Assembly: GCA_964007475.1 (NCBI GenBank) | Contig: CAXFZM010000038.1 | Location: 1-64,000 of the forward strand | Reading direction: 5' to 3' | Length of the DNA stretch: 64,000 bases | Source: Hybos culiciformis | Taxonomy: Eukaryota > Arthropoda > Insecta > Diptera > Hybotidae | In this document: positions 54,537 to 64,000 of the stretch, one piece after another | Layout of the letters: each line of letters begins with the position of its first letter | Numbering within the stretch: the stretch's first letter is position 1 | Notes under the pieces: generated by a model | Told to the model about the DNA's origin: nothing | The model's input: only the letters and a program-made list of their open reading frames with translations | Database searches by the model: none | Translations under genes and position numbers: made by a program

Positions 54537-54672
54537 TTAGTTCCTAAAATAATAAAAAAAAAATTAGTAATTTTTCTGAGAAAAAATTATTCGATTTTTT
54601 TTTTTGCAAAAAAGAAAATGAATAATTTTTTTTGGAAAAATTACTAATTTTTTTTTAATATTTTAGGAATTA
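54537..54672. mobile_element. Short foldback element
   Basis: Left TTCCTAAAATAATAAAA-type and right complement TATTTTAGGAA arms pair for about 58 bp, including TTAGTAATTTTTC in both. Probable small MITE. Confidence 0.6.
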
Positions 54673-54744
54673 GCTGATCTTAAATCATCCGGTTTGAAAT
54701 CATTTCGAGAAATAAATTTACTTCCGTATTAATTAAATTTTATT

Positions 54745-55022
54745 TCCTTGCTTCATTTTGAACTTTTTTGTTTATTTTTTTTATTGTAAATGTATTGTTT
54801 TCAACTCCCTCTCCCATGCACATTAAAGCAGTATACAATACATGGTAATCAAATTTGTTATACAGCTCGTTGTGTATACACACAAACACATAGACACTCG
54901 TCAATATTATATCACTCGACCTTCGGTCTCGTGATATAAATATGACTCGTGTCTATGTGTTTGTGTGTATACACAACTCGCAAGAATAACAAATTTTCTT
55001 ACCATGTATTGTAATCTACTAT
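54745..55022 (-). repeat. Terminal block C of the inverted-repeat family (contains a hairpin)
   Basis: On the minus strand it starts TAGTAGATTACAATACATGG and has the GTTGTGTATACAC hairpin arms. The loop carries a second hairpin (ATATCACTCG-CGTGATAT). After the arms come AAAGCAGTATAC and blocks matching block A up to CAAAATGAAGC. Confidence 0.7.
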
Positions 55023-56082
55023 TATCATCGCGGTTTTTTTTTCAAAAACTTTTTAAGCTTTGTGATGAATTAACGTCTATGTCCATAAATACTAAGAAAT
55101 TGTCCATAAAAACTATAATAAATATTTTATTTTATGGAATTTTTTTTTTCATTTGTTATGGATATTTCCATAAGCAATTAAAGAAGTTAGTATTACGCAA
55201 TGTCTACAATAGTTTAAAATCAAACTTTAGGTTCCTTCCTATGAATATTGAATTTCCAGAAAAAAAAGTAAATAAATTCAACTTTTGCGTTTCCTTAATA
55301 TAATTTCATACATATTAACTTTCTTTTTGACATTTCATAGTAATGTCGACGGTATAAAATATTCGACTTTATCTTTGACGTAATATAAAAATATTATTTG
55401 ACAGTTGTATAAACAATATATAAGAATATTGTTAGTCTTTCATTTTAATTAACACTCATAGAACCTTAATTATTAAAATGATTCATAGAACCTATGTTTC
55501 AGATGCTAAAGTTCACAAAACTAAAGTCTAAGTCGCACTTTTATTATGCATTTTTCAAATTGTTCCAGGAACTTAGAAAGATTTTTCTTCTTACTGAACG
55601 CTATATTCAAACAAACAATGTCAAAAGTCAAAATAGTAGTCTAATTAAGTCTGGAATTAGACATACGTAAGTTTTCGTCTGTAACGAAGAAAAAGCTATA
55701 TTCTTTATTTTTAACCAGTTCTTGATTACTTTTACTATTTAACCCAATTTTTTCACTAATACTGTACGTCAAAAAACATATTAGCACCTGAATACTGAAC
55801 GTACTAGGAATTTGTTTTAACTTTTTACATATTTTTCTTACTAATTTTAAAAGAACATATGATTGTTTTTTTTTTTGAATAAAATTTCCAAAATTTCATC
55901 GAGCTTTACGTAAGTATAAGTATAAAAAGAAAGTTCGTAGAGCTCAAAGTAAAGTTTTCAAGCAAAAATGGGGCTTAAGCTGAAATGGTTAATAAAAACA
56001 GTCATGGGTTTCTTTCAGATAAAAAAAAATAAAAAATGCCACTTTCTTTACAACTTAGATATCTATTAACTATTATTACTCA
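55023..56082. other. AT-rich spacer
   Basis: One isolated ACGTCTATGTCCATAAATAC word near 55072 belongs to the repeat family at 56083. No gene recognised. Confidence 0.4.
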
Positions 56083-56290
56083 CACACCAGATATACTTAA
56101 CAAAACACATCCATAAATATTAAGGAAATCTTATTAAAGTTAATGAATTATTTTCTTAAAATTAACAAAACTAACGTCTATGTCCATAAATGTTAAGAAT
56201 ATTTTCTAAATTCAAAAAATTGTAATGTAAAGACTGAGAAAACGTCATTAAAATTTTAACAAAAAGACCATAGATTATAGCATTTTTTAT
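56083..56290 (+). repeat. Dispersed repeat copy 1 (ACGTCTATGTCCATAAAT family)
   Basis: Shares CACACCAGATATACT, ACATCCATAAATATTAAG, TCTTATTAAA-TTAATGAAT, CTAACGTCTATG and AACGTCATTAAAATTTTAAC with 58524-58710 and 60952-61150. A partial copy follows at 56330-56385. Confidence 0.75.
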
Positions 56291-56935
56291 CAGCGCGCTT
56301 TTTTCCAAAACTATTTTGGAATTTGTGATGAACTAACGTCTATGTCCATAAATACCAAGAAATTGTCCATAAATAATTTAGTTCTATTATTCCATAAAAC
56401 CTGTAATAGTTTTATAGAAATTTAGTTTCCTATACATTTTAAATGTAATTTCCATGAGTTTTGTTTTTTTTTTTTTGCTTATTGTGAATATAATACCAAA
56501 AAATTATTTCACAGATGCACTACACAACCTTTTATCTTAATAAACATGCATTGTTTGATTGCCTTAGATGTCAAATTTTCCAAAATGCTGGATTTGTTCT
56601 TTACAAATTTCAAACTTCTAGGTCATCGGTAAGTTGGAATGAAAACCCTTGAAGAAAAAACGGAAAGACATTTCATTGTTGATTTAGGATGTTATAATAT
56701 CTAATATATCTATTATCTATTAAATAGATAATGTAGATCTTATATTTATTTATTTATCGGCAATACTGCATCAACAATATTCATATTTATGAGTATAAAA
56801 AACTTTTGCAAAGCGCGTTCAAAGCAAACTTTTCAAATAAAAATAATATAACCATATTAATATATCTAATCTTGGGTTGAAAATTAAAGAAATTCATAAT
56901 GTTTAATAAAAAGTAACGTTTATTTTGAAAAAACA

Positions 56936-57104
56936 CACGAAGCAGTCATAGAACTGCCGACAGAAGTTTATACTTAAAAGATTTAAAATATGAAATAACA
57001 GTGGCTACAAATGATGGGCAGCTCAGTACAAAATGTAAATTAAAATATTTTTATTTTAATTTACATTTTGTACTGAGCAGCCCATCATTTGTAGCCACTG
57101 TTAA
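56936..57104 (+). mobile_element. Hairpin element copy 1, right arm truncated
   Basis: The left arm CGAAGCAGTCATAGAACTGC runs to CAGTGGCTACAAATGATGGG and its complement up to CCACTGTTA. The rest of the right arm is missing and the satellite starts there. A complete copy lies at 60708-60928. Confidence 0.75.
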
Positions 57105-57117
57105 TATAAAAAAAAAA

Positions 57118-58055
57118 AAATGTTTTTCGTATATTTTGCTCCGGCACGACCTAACCGTAGCTCCCCACCCAAAATTTTTTTTTCAGGTAATATTAATTTC
57201 ACCGGAGCTACCTATTTTGAAAAAAAAAATTTTTTTCGTATATTTTGCGTCGGCACGACGTAAATTTTTCGGCTGGTAATCTTAAATTCACCGGAGCTAC
57301 CTATTTAAAAAAAAAAAATTTTTCGTATATTTTGCTCCGGCACGACCTAACCGTAGCTCCCCACCCAAAAATTTTTTTTTCAGGTAATATTAATTTCACC
57401 GGAGCTACCTATTTAAAAAAAAAAAAAATTTCGTATATTTTGTTTCGGCACGACCTAACCGTAGCTCCCAACCCAAAAATTTTTTCAGGTAATATTAATT
57501 TCTCCGGAGCTACCTATTTTGAAAAAAAAAATGTTTTCGTATATTTTGCGTCGACACGACCTAACCGTAAATTTTTCGTCTGGTAATCTTAATTTCACCG
57601 GAGCTACCTATTTAACAAAAAAAAAAATTTTCGTATATTTTGCTCCGGCACGACCTAACCGTAGCTCCCCACCCAAAACTTTTTTTTAAGGTAATATTAA
57701 TTTCACCGGAGCTACCTATTTTCAGAAAAAAATTTTTTCGTATATTTTGCTCCGGCACGACCTAACCGTAGCTCCCCACCCAAAAAATTTTTTTTCAGGT
57801 AATATTAATTTCACCGGAGCTACCTATTTTCAGAAAAAAATTTTTTCGTATATTTTGCTCCGGCACGACCTAACCGTAGCTCACCACCCAAAAATTTTTT
57901 TTTCAGGTAATATTAATTTCACCGGAGTTACCTATTTTGAAGAAAAAAAAATTTTCGTATATTTTGCGTCGGCACGACCTAACCGTACCTCCCTGCCCAA
58001 AAATTTTTCGGGTGGTAATCTTAATTTCACTGGAGCTACCTATTTTGAAAAACAA
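57118..58055 (+). repeat. Satellite, about nine units of about 104 bp
   Basis: Each unit reads TTTCGTATATTTTGCTCCGG, CACGACCTAACCGTAGCTCC, CCACCCAAAAATTTTTTTTC, AGGTAATATTAATTTCACCG, GAGCTACCTATTTT and an A-run. GTAGCTCC and GGAGCTAC are complementary, so each unit can form a hairpin. Units starting near 57240, 57540 and 57960 carry a variant form (GCGTCGGCACG, TTTTTCGxxTGGTAATCTTA). A single diverged, inverted copy lies at 60205-60290. Short ORFs here are repeat translations. Confidence 0.9.
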
Positions 58056-58305
58056 ATTTAATTTTAAATAATTTGTAAACGAAAGATTTTTAAAATTAAT
58101 TTCAATTTCAATTTTTCGCGCCAAATTATTTTGTTTTTATAAATAACAAATGATTATTGAACTACCGATTTTGAAAAAAAAAAAAAAAATTTTAGTTTTA
58201 AATAATTTGTAAACGAAAAATTTTTAAAAAGTAATTTAAATTTAAATTTGTCGCGCCAAAATATTTTGTTTTTATAAATGACAAATGATTATTGAGTGGA
58301 CCAAT
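58056..58305 (+). repeat. Tandem duplication, about 125-bp units
   Basis: Two units share TTTTAAATAATTTGTAAACG, CGCGCCAAA-TATTTTGTTTT and ACAAATGATTATTGA. Confidence 0.75.
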
Positions 58306-58523
58306 AATTTTTTTGAGTATTGAAACGTCAAAAACCATGTCAGTTCGAATTCGATTTCGAATGTCGAATGAGTAGAATGAAAATGAATTTTTACCCCCTA
58401 CAGAATTACTCAATTATATCATACAACGCGCCTAAAAAAGTATAAACTTAAAAAAAAAACGCAACTATCTTTATTACTTAGATAATTATTATAATGATTA
58501 CCTAATTTTTAGAAGTCCCTCTC

Positions 58524-58710
58524 ACACCAGATATACTATTCACATCCATAAATATTAAGAAAATCTTATTAAACTTAATGAATAATTTTCTTAAAGCTAA
58601 CGTCTATGCCCATAAATGCTAAGACAGTGTCATTAAATTTTGTCTATACTGTGTTAAAACTAAGAAAATGTCATTAAAATTTTAACGAAAAGTCCATAAA
58701 TCATACATTA
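58524..58710 (+). repeat. Dispersed repeat copy 2 (ACGTCTATG family)
   Basis: Closest to the copy at 60952; shares GCTAAGACAGTGTCATTAAA with it. Confidence 0.75.
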
Positions 58711-58881
58711 ATTTTTGAAGTTTATACTTCTTTAGCGGCGTTGGAAGAAATTTGGTAGAGGGTAAAATTCCATTTTCATATAGAATTTTGCTGAGAATCG
58801 TCATCATTTTTTCTGAGAATCGTCATCATTTTTCTCAGAAAAATTAGAATAAGAATACTTATTTTTTTATTATATTTAAGA

Positions 58882-58970
58882 AACCCAATATCATATGGAC
58901 AATATGGCTTAGTGCCTTGAACATCGGACTCTAAGTCTGAAGGTGCCTGGTTCGATTCCAAATGAAAAGA
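58882..58970 (+). mobile_element. tRNA-derived SINE head 1
   Basis: A box TGGCTTAGTGC and B box GGTTCGATTCC lie 34 bases apart. An anticodon-arm-like TCGGA...TCTGA with loop CTCTAAG sits between them. No acceptor stem pairing, so not a tRNA gene. Confidence 0.65.
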
Positions 58971-58978
58971 TTTTTTTT

Positions 58979-59221
58979 AATTTCAAATATATGTATATAT
59001 AGGGCCCAATATTACAAGCAAAAAAATTACATATTCTACCAATAAAAAAATTATGTTCAAAAAAATTAAAATTATTATGTTCAAAAACATTAAAAAAAAA
59101 TAAAAAAAAAAATGTATTCATTGGGGAATTGAACCTGACACCTTCACTCTTATAGTCCGATGTTCTAGCCACTAAGCCATATAGCCCATATGATTTTGGA
59201 TTTCTAAAATATAATAAAAAA
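58979..59221 (-). mobile_element. tRNA-derived SINE copy 2
   Basis: On the minus strand: head with TGGCTTAGTGG and GGTTCAATTCC, then a body with oligo-A and an end GGGCCCTATATATACATATA. Nearly identical over 235 bp to 60308-60540. Confidence 0.75.
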
Positions 59222-59364
59222 ATTCTAATAAACCATTCATTTTTTTGTTTTTATTTTATTGTAGGAGAATAAAAAATAATACTCAAAAAAGAAAATAAGA
59301 AAAGAATTAGAATACTCAAAAAACGAGTTTGAAAAATTAACTAACACAAACAAAAATAAACTCA

Positions 59365-59445
59365 TATAGACAATATGGCTTAGTAGTAGAACATTACACT
59401 GTAAGTCTGAAGGTGCCTGGTTCGATTCCCAATAACGAGTTTTTT
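59365..59445 (+). mobile_element. tRNA-derived SINE head 3
   Basis: TGGCTTAGTAG and GGTTCGATTCC boxes with the same AAGTCTGAAGGTGCCT between; truncated body. Confidence 0.6.
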
Positions 59446-60204
59446 GTGAAATATTTTAATTTTTTTTTTTCATAATAATTAGTTTTTTTGAGATATTCAA
59501 ACAAACCAAAATGTTTTTATCAGCCACTAATTCATGATTTTTTATACATATTCTATTTTTGAAGCAAAACACAGAGCTAAGTAAAATTCTAGCAAATTTG
59601 GTGGCAAAGGTTATTTTTTGGTTCAAAAAAATTTGCAAATTAGGCGCTCTTTGATTTTTTATTTTAATTTATATAAATGGAAAAAATTTTTAATTAATAA
59701 ATAGTGTTTTATAATTTTATAATACATATTATAAAATTAAAATGTAGCTAAAAACTTATTTGAGAACTTAGTTGAAAACTGTATAATTTCATATATGAAT
59801 TAATGCAATTGAATATTGCTATAAAATGGATATAAAAAATATTGGAAACGTTGAATATGACAAGACAGTTATATGTATATATGTATTTAAACAAGCATTT
59901 GTTAATCCTGTTGTAGTTAATAAGATAATAAACGCTAAAAAAAGTACGAATTTTCCGGGAGAAAAATAAGTAAGAAAAGTGATCACATTTTATTTCATGT
60001 TTCATGTTTTTGTTTTATTTTTTTTACCGAGATCATGTAACCACTAAAGTTATAAACATTATATCCTATAAAACAAATTTATAATATTGGACGCACTAAA
60101 CTCGTTGCAAATAATTTTATTAAAGCCTTGAGAAACAACATAGGTATATTTTGGCATTGATAGTATAGATATCGATCAAGTAATTTATCATTATAGCCGG
60201 GAAA
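59446..60204. other. AT-rich spacer
   Basis: No gene recognised. Confidence 0.4.
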
Positions 60205-60307
60205 GGCTCAAAATATGCAAAAAAAAAATTTTTCAAAATAGGTAGCTCTGATGAAATAAAGATTACCAGACCAAAAATTTAGGGTAGGAATTCATAATTA
60301 TCACTTT

Positions 60308-60540
60308 TTAATTTCAAATATATGTATATATAGGGCCCAATATTACAAGCAAAAAAATTACATATTCTACCAATAAAAAAATTATGATCAAAAAAATTAA
60401 AAATTATTATATTCAAAAAAATTAAAAAAAAATGTATTCATTGGGGAATCGAACCTGACACCTTCACTCTTATAGTCCGATGTTCTAGCCTCTAAGCCAT
60501 ACAGCCCGTATGATTTTGGATTTCTAAAATATAATAAAAA
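60308..60540 (-). mobile_element. tRNA-derived SINE copy 4
   Basis: Minus-strand head TGGCTTAGAGG, then GGTTCGATTCCCC and the same body as copy 2, including CCAATGAATACATTTTTTTT. Confidence 0.75.
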
Positions 60541-60707
60541 AACGCACATGAATCATAATTTTTGGGTAATTGTAAACAGTATTTTGATATTTTTTTGTGT
60601 TGTTTTTTATTTTTTTAATCAAGAAAAATATACGATAAAAGATATTACATTTTTTAGTTATTTATGTATATATAAATAAAAAAGAAAAGAAAAAAAGCGA
60701 TAGAAAA

Positions 60708-60928
60708 ACACGAAGCAGTCATAGAACTGCCTACAGAAGTTTATACTTAAAAATTTAAACTATGAAATAACAGTGGCTACAAATGACAGTACAAAATGTA
60801 AATTAAAATATTTTTATTTTAATTTACATTTTGTACTCAGCAGCCTATCATTTGTAGCCACTGTTATTTCATAGTTTAATTTTTTTTAAGTATAAACTTC
60901 TGTAGGCAGTTCTATGACTGCTTCGTGT
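60708..60928. mobile_element. Hairpin element copy 2 (near-perfect palindrome)
   Basis: Arms of about 105 bp: CGAAGCAGTCATAGAACTGC at the left and its complement at the right, centre near 60818 in AAATATTTTTATTT. Short indels only (the left arm lacks a GGCTGCTCA-like piece). Same family as 56936. Confidence 0.85.
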
Positions 60929-60951
60929 TTTTTTTTTCTAATTTTTAGATG

Positions 60952-61150
60952 TCACTCACACACCAGATTTACTACTTACATCCATAAATATTAATAACAT
61001 CTTATTAAGCTTAATGAATATTTTTCTTAAAGCTAACGTCTATGCCCGTAAATGCTAAGACAGTGTCATTAAATTTTGTCTATACTCTGTTAAAACTAAG
61101 AAAACGTCATAAAAATTTTAACGAAAAGTCCATAAATCATAGCATTTTTC
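60952..61150 (+). repeat. Dispersed repeat copy 3 (ACGTCTATG family)
   Basis: Directly follows the hairpin element, as copy 2 follows hairpin copy 1 plus satellite, which suggests one larger repeat unit. Confidence 0.75.
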
Positions 61151-61354
61151 ATCAATGCTGAAATGCTTTTTTTTTAATCAGTTTAAAATTTTGCGAAGAA
61201 CGGACGTAAAAAAAGTGTTTATAAAATTAATTTATAAATTTAATTATTTACTAATTTTTAATTATCAAATAAATTAAAATTGATAAAAGTTGCGGCATTA
61301 ATATATCGTACACATAAAATTGAAACCAAATTGCATAGGTAAGTAAAAAGATTA

Positions 61355-61591
61355 TGTTACGATTGTAACAAGATTATAAATTTAACGTAAAATAATTTGC
61401 ATAAAAAAGTATGTTGTAAAGTTAACTATGAATTGTTGTAAGGTTAACTATATAAAAAATATACCTTGCAAAACCTTCACCTTGTAAAGGAGCAAGTAAA
61501 TACTTTATTTAGAAAGACAATTAAATTAGCTTAGCGGAGTCGGCTAATAAAAGAACTCATTTTTTTGTGACGTTTGTGTCATTTTTTAACA
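61355..61591 (+). repeat. Solo LTR candidate (237 bp)
   Basis: Starts TGTTAC and ends TTAACA, with a 4-bp duplication ATTA on both sides (61351-61354, 61592-61595). AATAAA occurs 40 bases before the end. No related copy in the window to confirm it. Confidence 0.5.
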
Positions 61592-61900
61592 ATTAAGTTT
61601 AAGTTTGGATTTTTTTGCAACGAGCAAGAACCTCAAATTATTATAAATATTAATTAAAAAATTAATAAAATTAATTAATCTCACCCATTGAATTATAATA
61701 AATGAGAAACAAATTAAAATTAAATTTGTATTATTTATTATTCAATGTCCACAAGAAGGTTAAAGGCCTATAAGGAAATTATACAGTCCACAATTACTGA
61801 TGGAAATGTCCATCAGTTCAGAAGAAATCCATAAGCATTGTTGAACCAGCAAAGTCATCCTGACTTAACAGATTATTATAATTTAGAAAAAAAAATTGGC

Positions 61901-62081
61901 TAAACTGCAGTTTACGTGACCCACTCAGAATCGGCTGAAACTTGGAGGGGAGGTAGAGGCGGTGCCCAAACTTCCAAAACTGAAATCAGATAGAACTGAT
62001 TTCAGTTTTGGAAGTTTGGGCACCGCCTGTACCCCCTCCAAGTTTTAGCCGATTCTGAGTGGGTTACGTAAACTGCAGTTA
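61901..62081. mobile_element. Palindromic MITE (about 180 bp)
   Basis: Arms of about 85 bp: CTGCAGTTTACGT, ACTCAGAATCGGCT and CCAAACTTCCAAAACTGAAA pair with their complements around a 6-base loop near 61990. TA or TAA at both ends fits a TA target. Confidence 0.8.
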
Positions 62082-62311
62082 CGCAAAAAAATTAAAAAGT
62101 TTTTTATGTACAAAAATCGCATTTTAAATTTAAGGTTAGAAGTCAAAATACAATAGTGAATCTTTCAAACGTTTTTTTATTTTTAGGAAAAATAAATCAT
62201 TTGTGACCTGCCAGCTAAGCTAATAATTAGTTTTAAAAAATTACGTAGTGTAAGCTTTGATAGGTAGTTAAATAGTTTAGATTTAATTAAATAATATTTA
62301 AATAATTTAAA

Positions 62312-64000
62312 ATGACAAGCTGTTTTAAGTGTAATATTAATTTTTTTGATAATGAAAAATATTTCAAGCATTTAAAAGATCATTTATGTACATTTCTGGA
62401 TTCATATTTTTGTAATAAATGTAAACAAACCTTCAACACTTCTAGAACATTTAGAAAACATATGAGAAAATTTCATGACTTTTTACATATGAACACTGGA
62501 AATTTTATTGAATCTGAAATTGAGTTAGTTACTCCTAATACTTCTTCGTGCAAAAATAGTTCTGCTGATAAAAAAAAACAAGTCTCCTAAATGTAACAGA
62601 AAACCCGATATCAGTAGTAATACATGCGGCGATATGTCTCTAGCCGAAGCAGCAGGTTCAATTCAAAAAAGTGCCATAAAATTCGCTGTTAGTCTTCATA
62701 ATAATAACAACTTTTGCCGAAAAGACATTATTACAGTCCAAAATCTGGTTATATCCGAAATCACTAAATGTAGTACTGACATTTTAAAAAAACTCATGTC
62801 ACCTAAATTGGATGAAAAACAAAATCTCTATTTGGATTATATTTTAAAAATATGTACAAATCCATTTGAAACAATTGACACTGAATACAAGTTATTTAAA
62901 ACATTAAAAGAGTTATACTTAGTAGGTACTATTAAAGAATTTTCAATCAAAAATGAAATTTCTGAAATGCATCTCAATGGCGTATCCAAATTTTCTGAAC
63001 AAAATCATAAAAGTGTGCTATTTCCTCTTATATCAGTTTAAAAAATTATTTAAAAAAAATCAAAATTTAAAACAGGTCGTCACTGATATAGACTTATTGA
63101 AACAATCGGAATCGAGTATAACAAATTTTGTTCAAGGTGAACTTTTTAATGCAAAAATCAAGCTGTTTCCAGAAAATCAAAATATTATACCATATTTTTT
63201 ATATATTGACGACTTACAGTTAAATAATCCATTAGGTTCACACACTGAAAGTGTAGCGGCCATTTATTACTCTTTTCCTAATCTAAAAAATCCTCTTAAA
63301 CATAAAAATATATTTGTGGGTACTTTGGTAAAATCGAAAGAAATGAAAATTTTCGGCAATGATCGATCTTTGCAAATTTTAGTAGACTACATAAATTATT
63401 TGGAATAGACAGGAATAAATTTTATAATAGACAAAATTAATACAAACGTTCGATTTATACTTGGAATTATTCTAGTAGATAATCTTGGCTTAAATAGTAT
63501 TTTAGACATGCGTAAATCTTTCTCGGCTAACAAATTTTGTAGATTTTGTACCGACGGTAAAGAAAAAACTAAAGATATGTGTCAAGAAAATCAAGCTACT
63601 TTAAGAAATAAAAATAATTACATTGAGGATTTACAAAAAAACGATCCATATTTAACGGGTATAAATCAATTTTCAATTTTAAATAATATAAACTCTTTCC
63701 ATGTGACCAGTAATTATTCAGTTGATATTATTCATGATATTTTGAAGGTATTGAAGGTATAAACAAAATTTTAGTTACGGTGAGACAGAAGTTGGAAATA
63801 TGTCCCCTCCTCTAACACTTACTCGCTTAAAAACTAACAACCTGAGTATGTCGGCGAAAGAAATGTGGTCTTTTGTTCACTTATTTTCTTTTATTTTGGG
63901 CGAAGCGATCCCCGAATATGATAGCGTTTGGAAGTTTTTTTGCTGTCTGTTGAAAATCATTGATTTACTTTTATTGCCAAAATATTCTTCGGAGATATTA
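62312..64000 (+). pseudogene. Zinc-finger transposon-associated protein family, broken copy (runs off the window)
   Basis: N-terminus (62312-62580): two C2H2 fingers, CFKCNINFFDNEKYFKHLKDH and CNKCKQTFNTSRTFRKHMRKFH (each under 22 residues; key Cys/His pairs visible). After breaks the protein continues: LAEAAGSIQKSAIKF, YIDDLQLNNPLGSH, VDNLGLNSILDMRKSF, KFCRFC, VDIIHDIL-EG, then SAKEMWSFVHLF and WKFFCCLLKIIDLL at the window end. I recognise NPLGS, DNLG-H-G, CRFC and D-MHD-LEG as marks of a multicopy family in insects, cnidarians and fish, of unknown biochemical role. Breaks: indel in the A-run near 62575, frameshift near 63035, TAG at 63406, and a frameshift with a GAAGGTATT duplication near 63745. 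Likely a dead transposon-borne gene. Confidence 0.7.

Noticed and set aside
57001..58061. Three consecutive plus-strand ORFs with a repeated SYILLRHDLTVAPHPK-like peptide
   Set aside because: Repeat translation of the 104-bp satellite; units are interrupted by length changes in homopolymers.
58904..58975. A functional tRNA with anticodon CTA (stop-codon reader)
   Set aside because: No acceptor-stem complementarity; siblings in the window show it is a SINE head.
62312..63762. Four separate small genes at the right end
   Set aside because: They join into one protein family across indels and a TAG, so they are parts of one broken gene.
1..64000. CRISPR arrays, bacterial operons, riboswitches or phage genes
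   Set aside because: Introns, LTR elements, LINEs and SINEs show a eukaryotic nuclear sequence; no regularly spaced direct repeats with unique spacers occur.

Overview
This window is eukaryotic, very AT-rich (near 25% GC by eye) and packed with transposable elements. The mix points to an insect, probably a fly: an I-clade LINE, an mdg1/412-like LTR retrotransposon, an env-carrying 17.6/297-like errantivirus, many hAT and TA-flanked MITEs, tRNA-derived SINEs, short introns of 58-110 bp and a hamartin (TSC1) exon-like ORF. Species cannot be fixed from the sequence alone. No prokaryotic operon, CRISPR array or phage is present.

Layout. 1-4.5 kb: a possible LTR remnant, a three-exon 3' end of an uncharacterised insect gene family (687-1291), then an 8-bp-TSD hAT element (2278-3889) with a TA-flanked palindromic MITE inside it, inserted at the edge of a 12-bp minisatellite. 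4.5-5.2 kb: a TSC1-like exon with frame-preserving deletions. 5.3-10.9 kb: a full-length I-type LINE on the minus strand, bracketed by a 14-bp target duplication. 11.5-12.2 kb: a minisatellite present in both orientations. 12.5-14.4 kb: a spliced MULE-transposase-derived gene ending in a RING-like finger. 14.6-20.2 kb: foldback MITEs, a 5S-rRNA-like SINE candidate, a Helitron-like 3' end, a GATGAGTTA satellite and a decayed Gypsy element with its LTR.

20.7-26.7 kb is one CR1/Jockey-like LINE split by two DNA transposons: a TA-flanked element of 2.2 kb, itself carrying a solo LTR, and a 1.37-kb hAT. Removing both restores the coding sequence. 27.3-35.7 kb is a complete mdg1-like retrotransposon (LTRs, PBS, leader repeats, gag, pol, PPT, 4-bp TSD) with a textbook -1 frameshift signal between gag and pol. 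35.8-43.9 kb is a very young errantivirus in the opposite orientation (nearly identical 0.7-kb LTRs, tRNA-Ser-type PBS, gag, pol, env); its pol carries one nonsense codon and one frameshift.

45-62 kb is mostly non-coding: MITEs, a truncated antisense LINE, a 5.9-kb segment with long imperfect inverted ends, a 104-bp satellite of about nine units, a cluster of four tRNA-derived SINEs, perfect hairpin elements and a solo LTR. 62.3-64.0 kb is a broken copy of a zinc-finger, transposon-associated gene family that runs off the end of the window. Few genes look host-functional; the window records layered transposon insertions.
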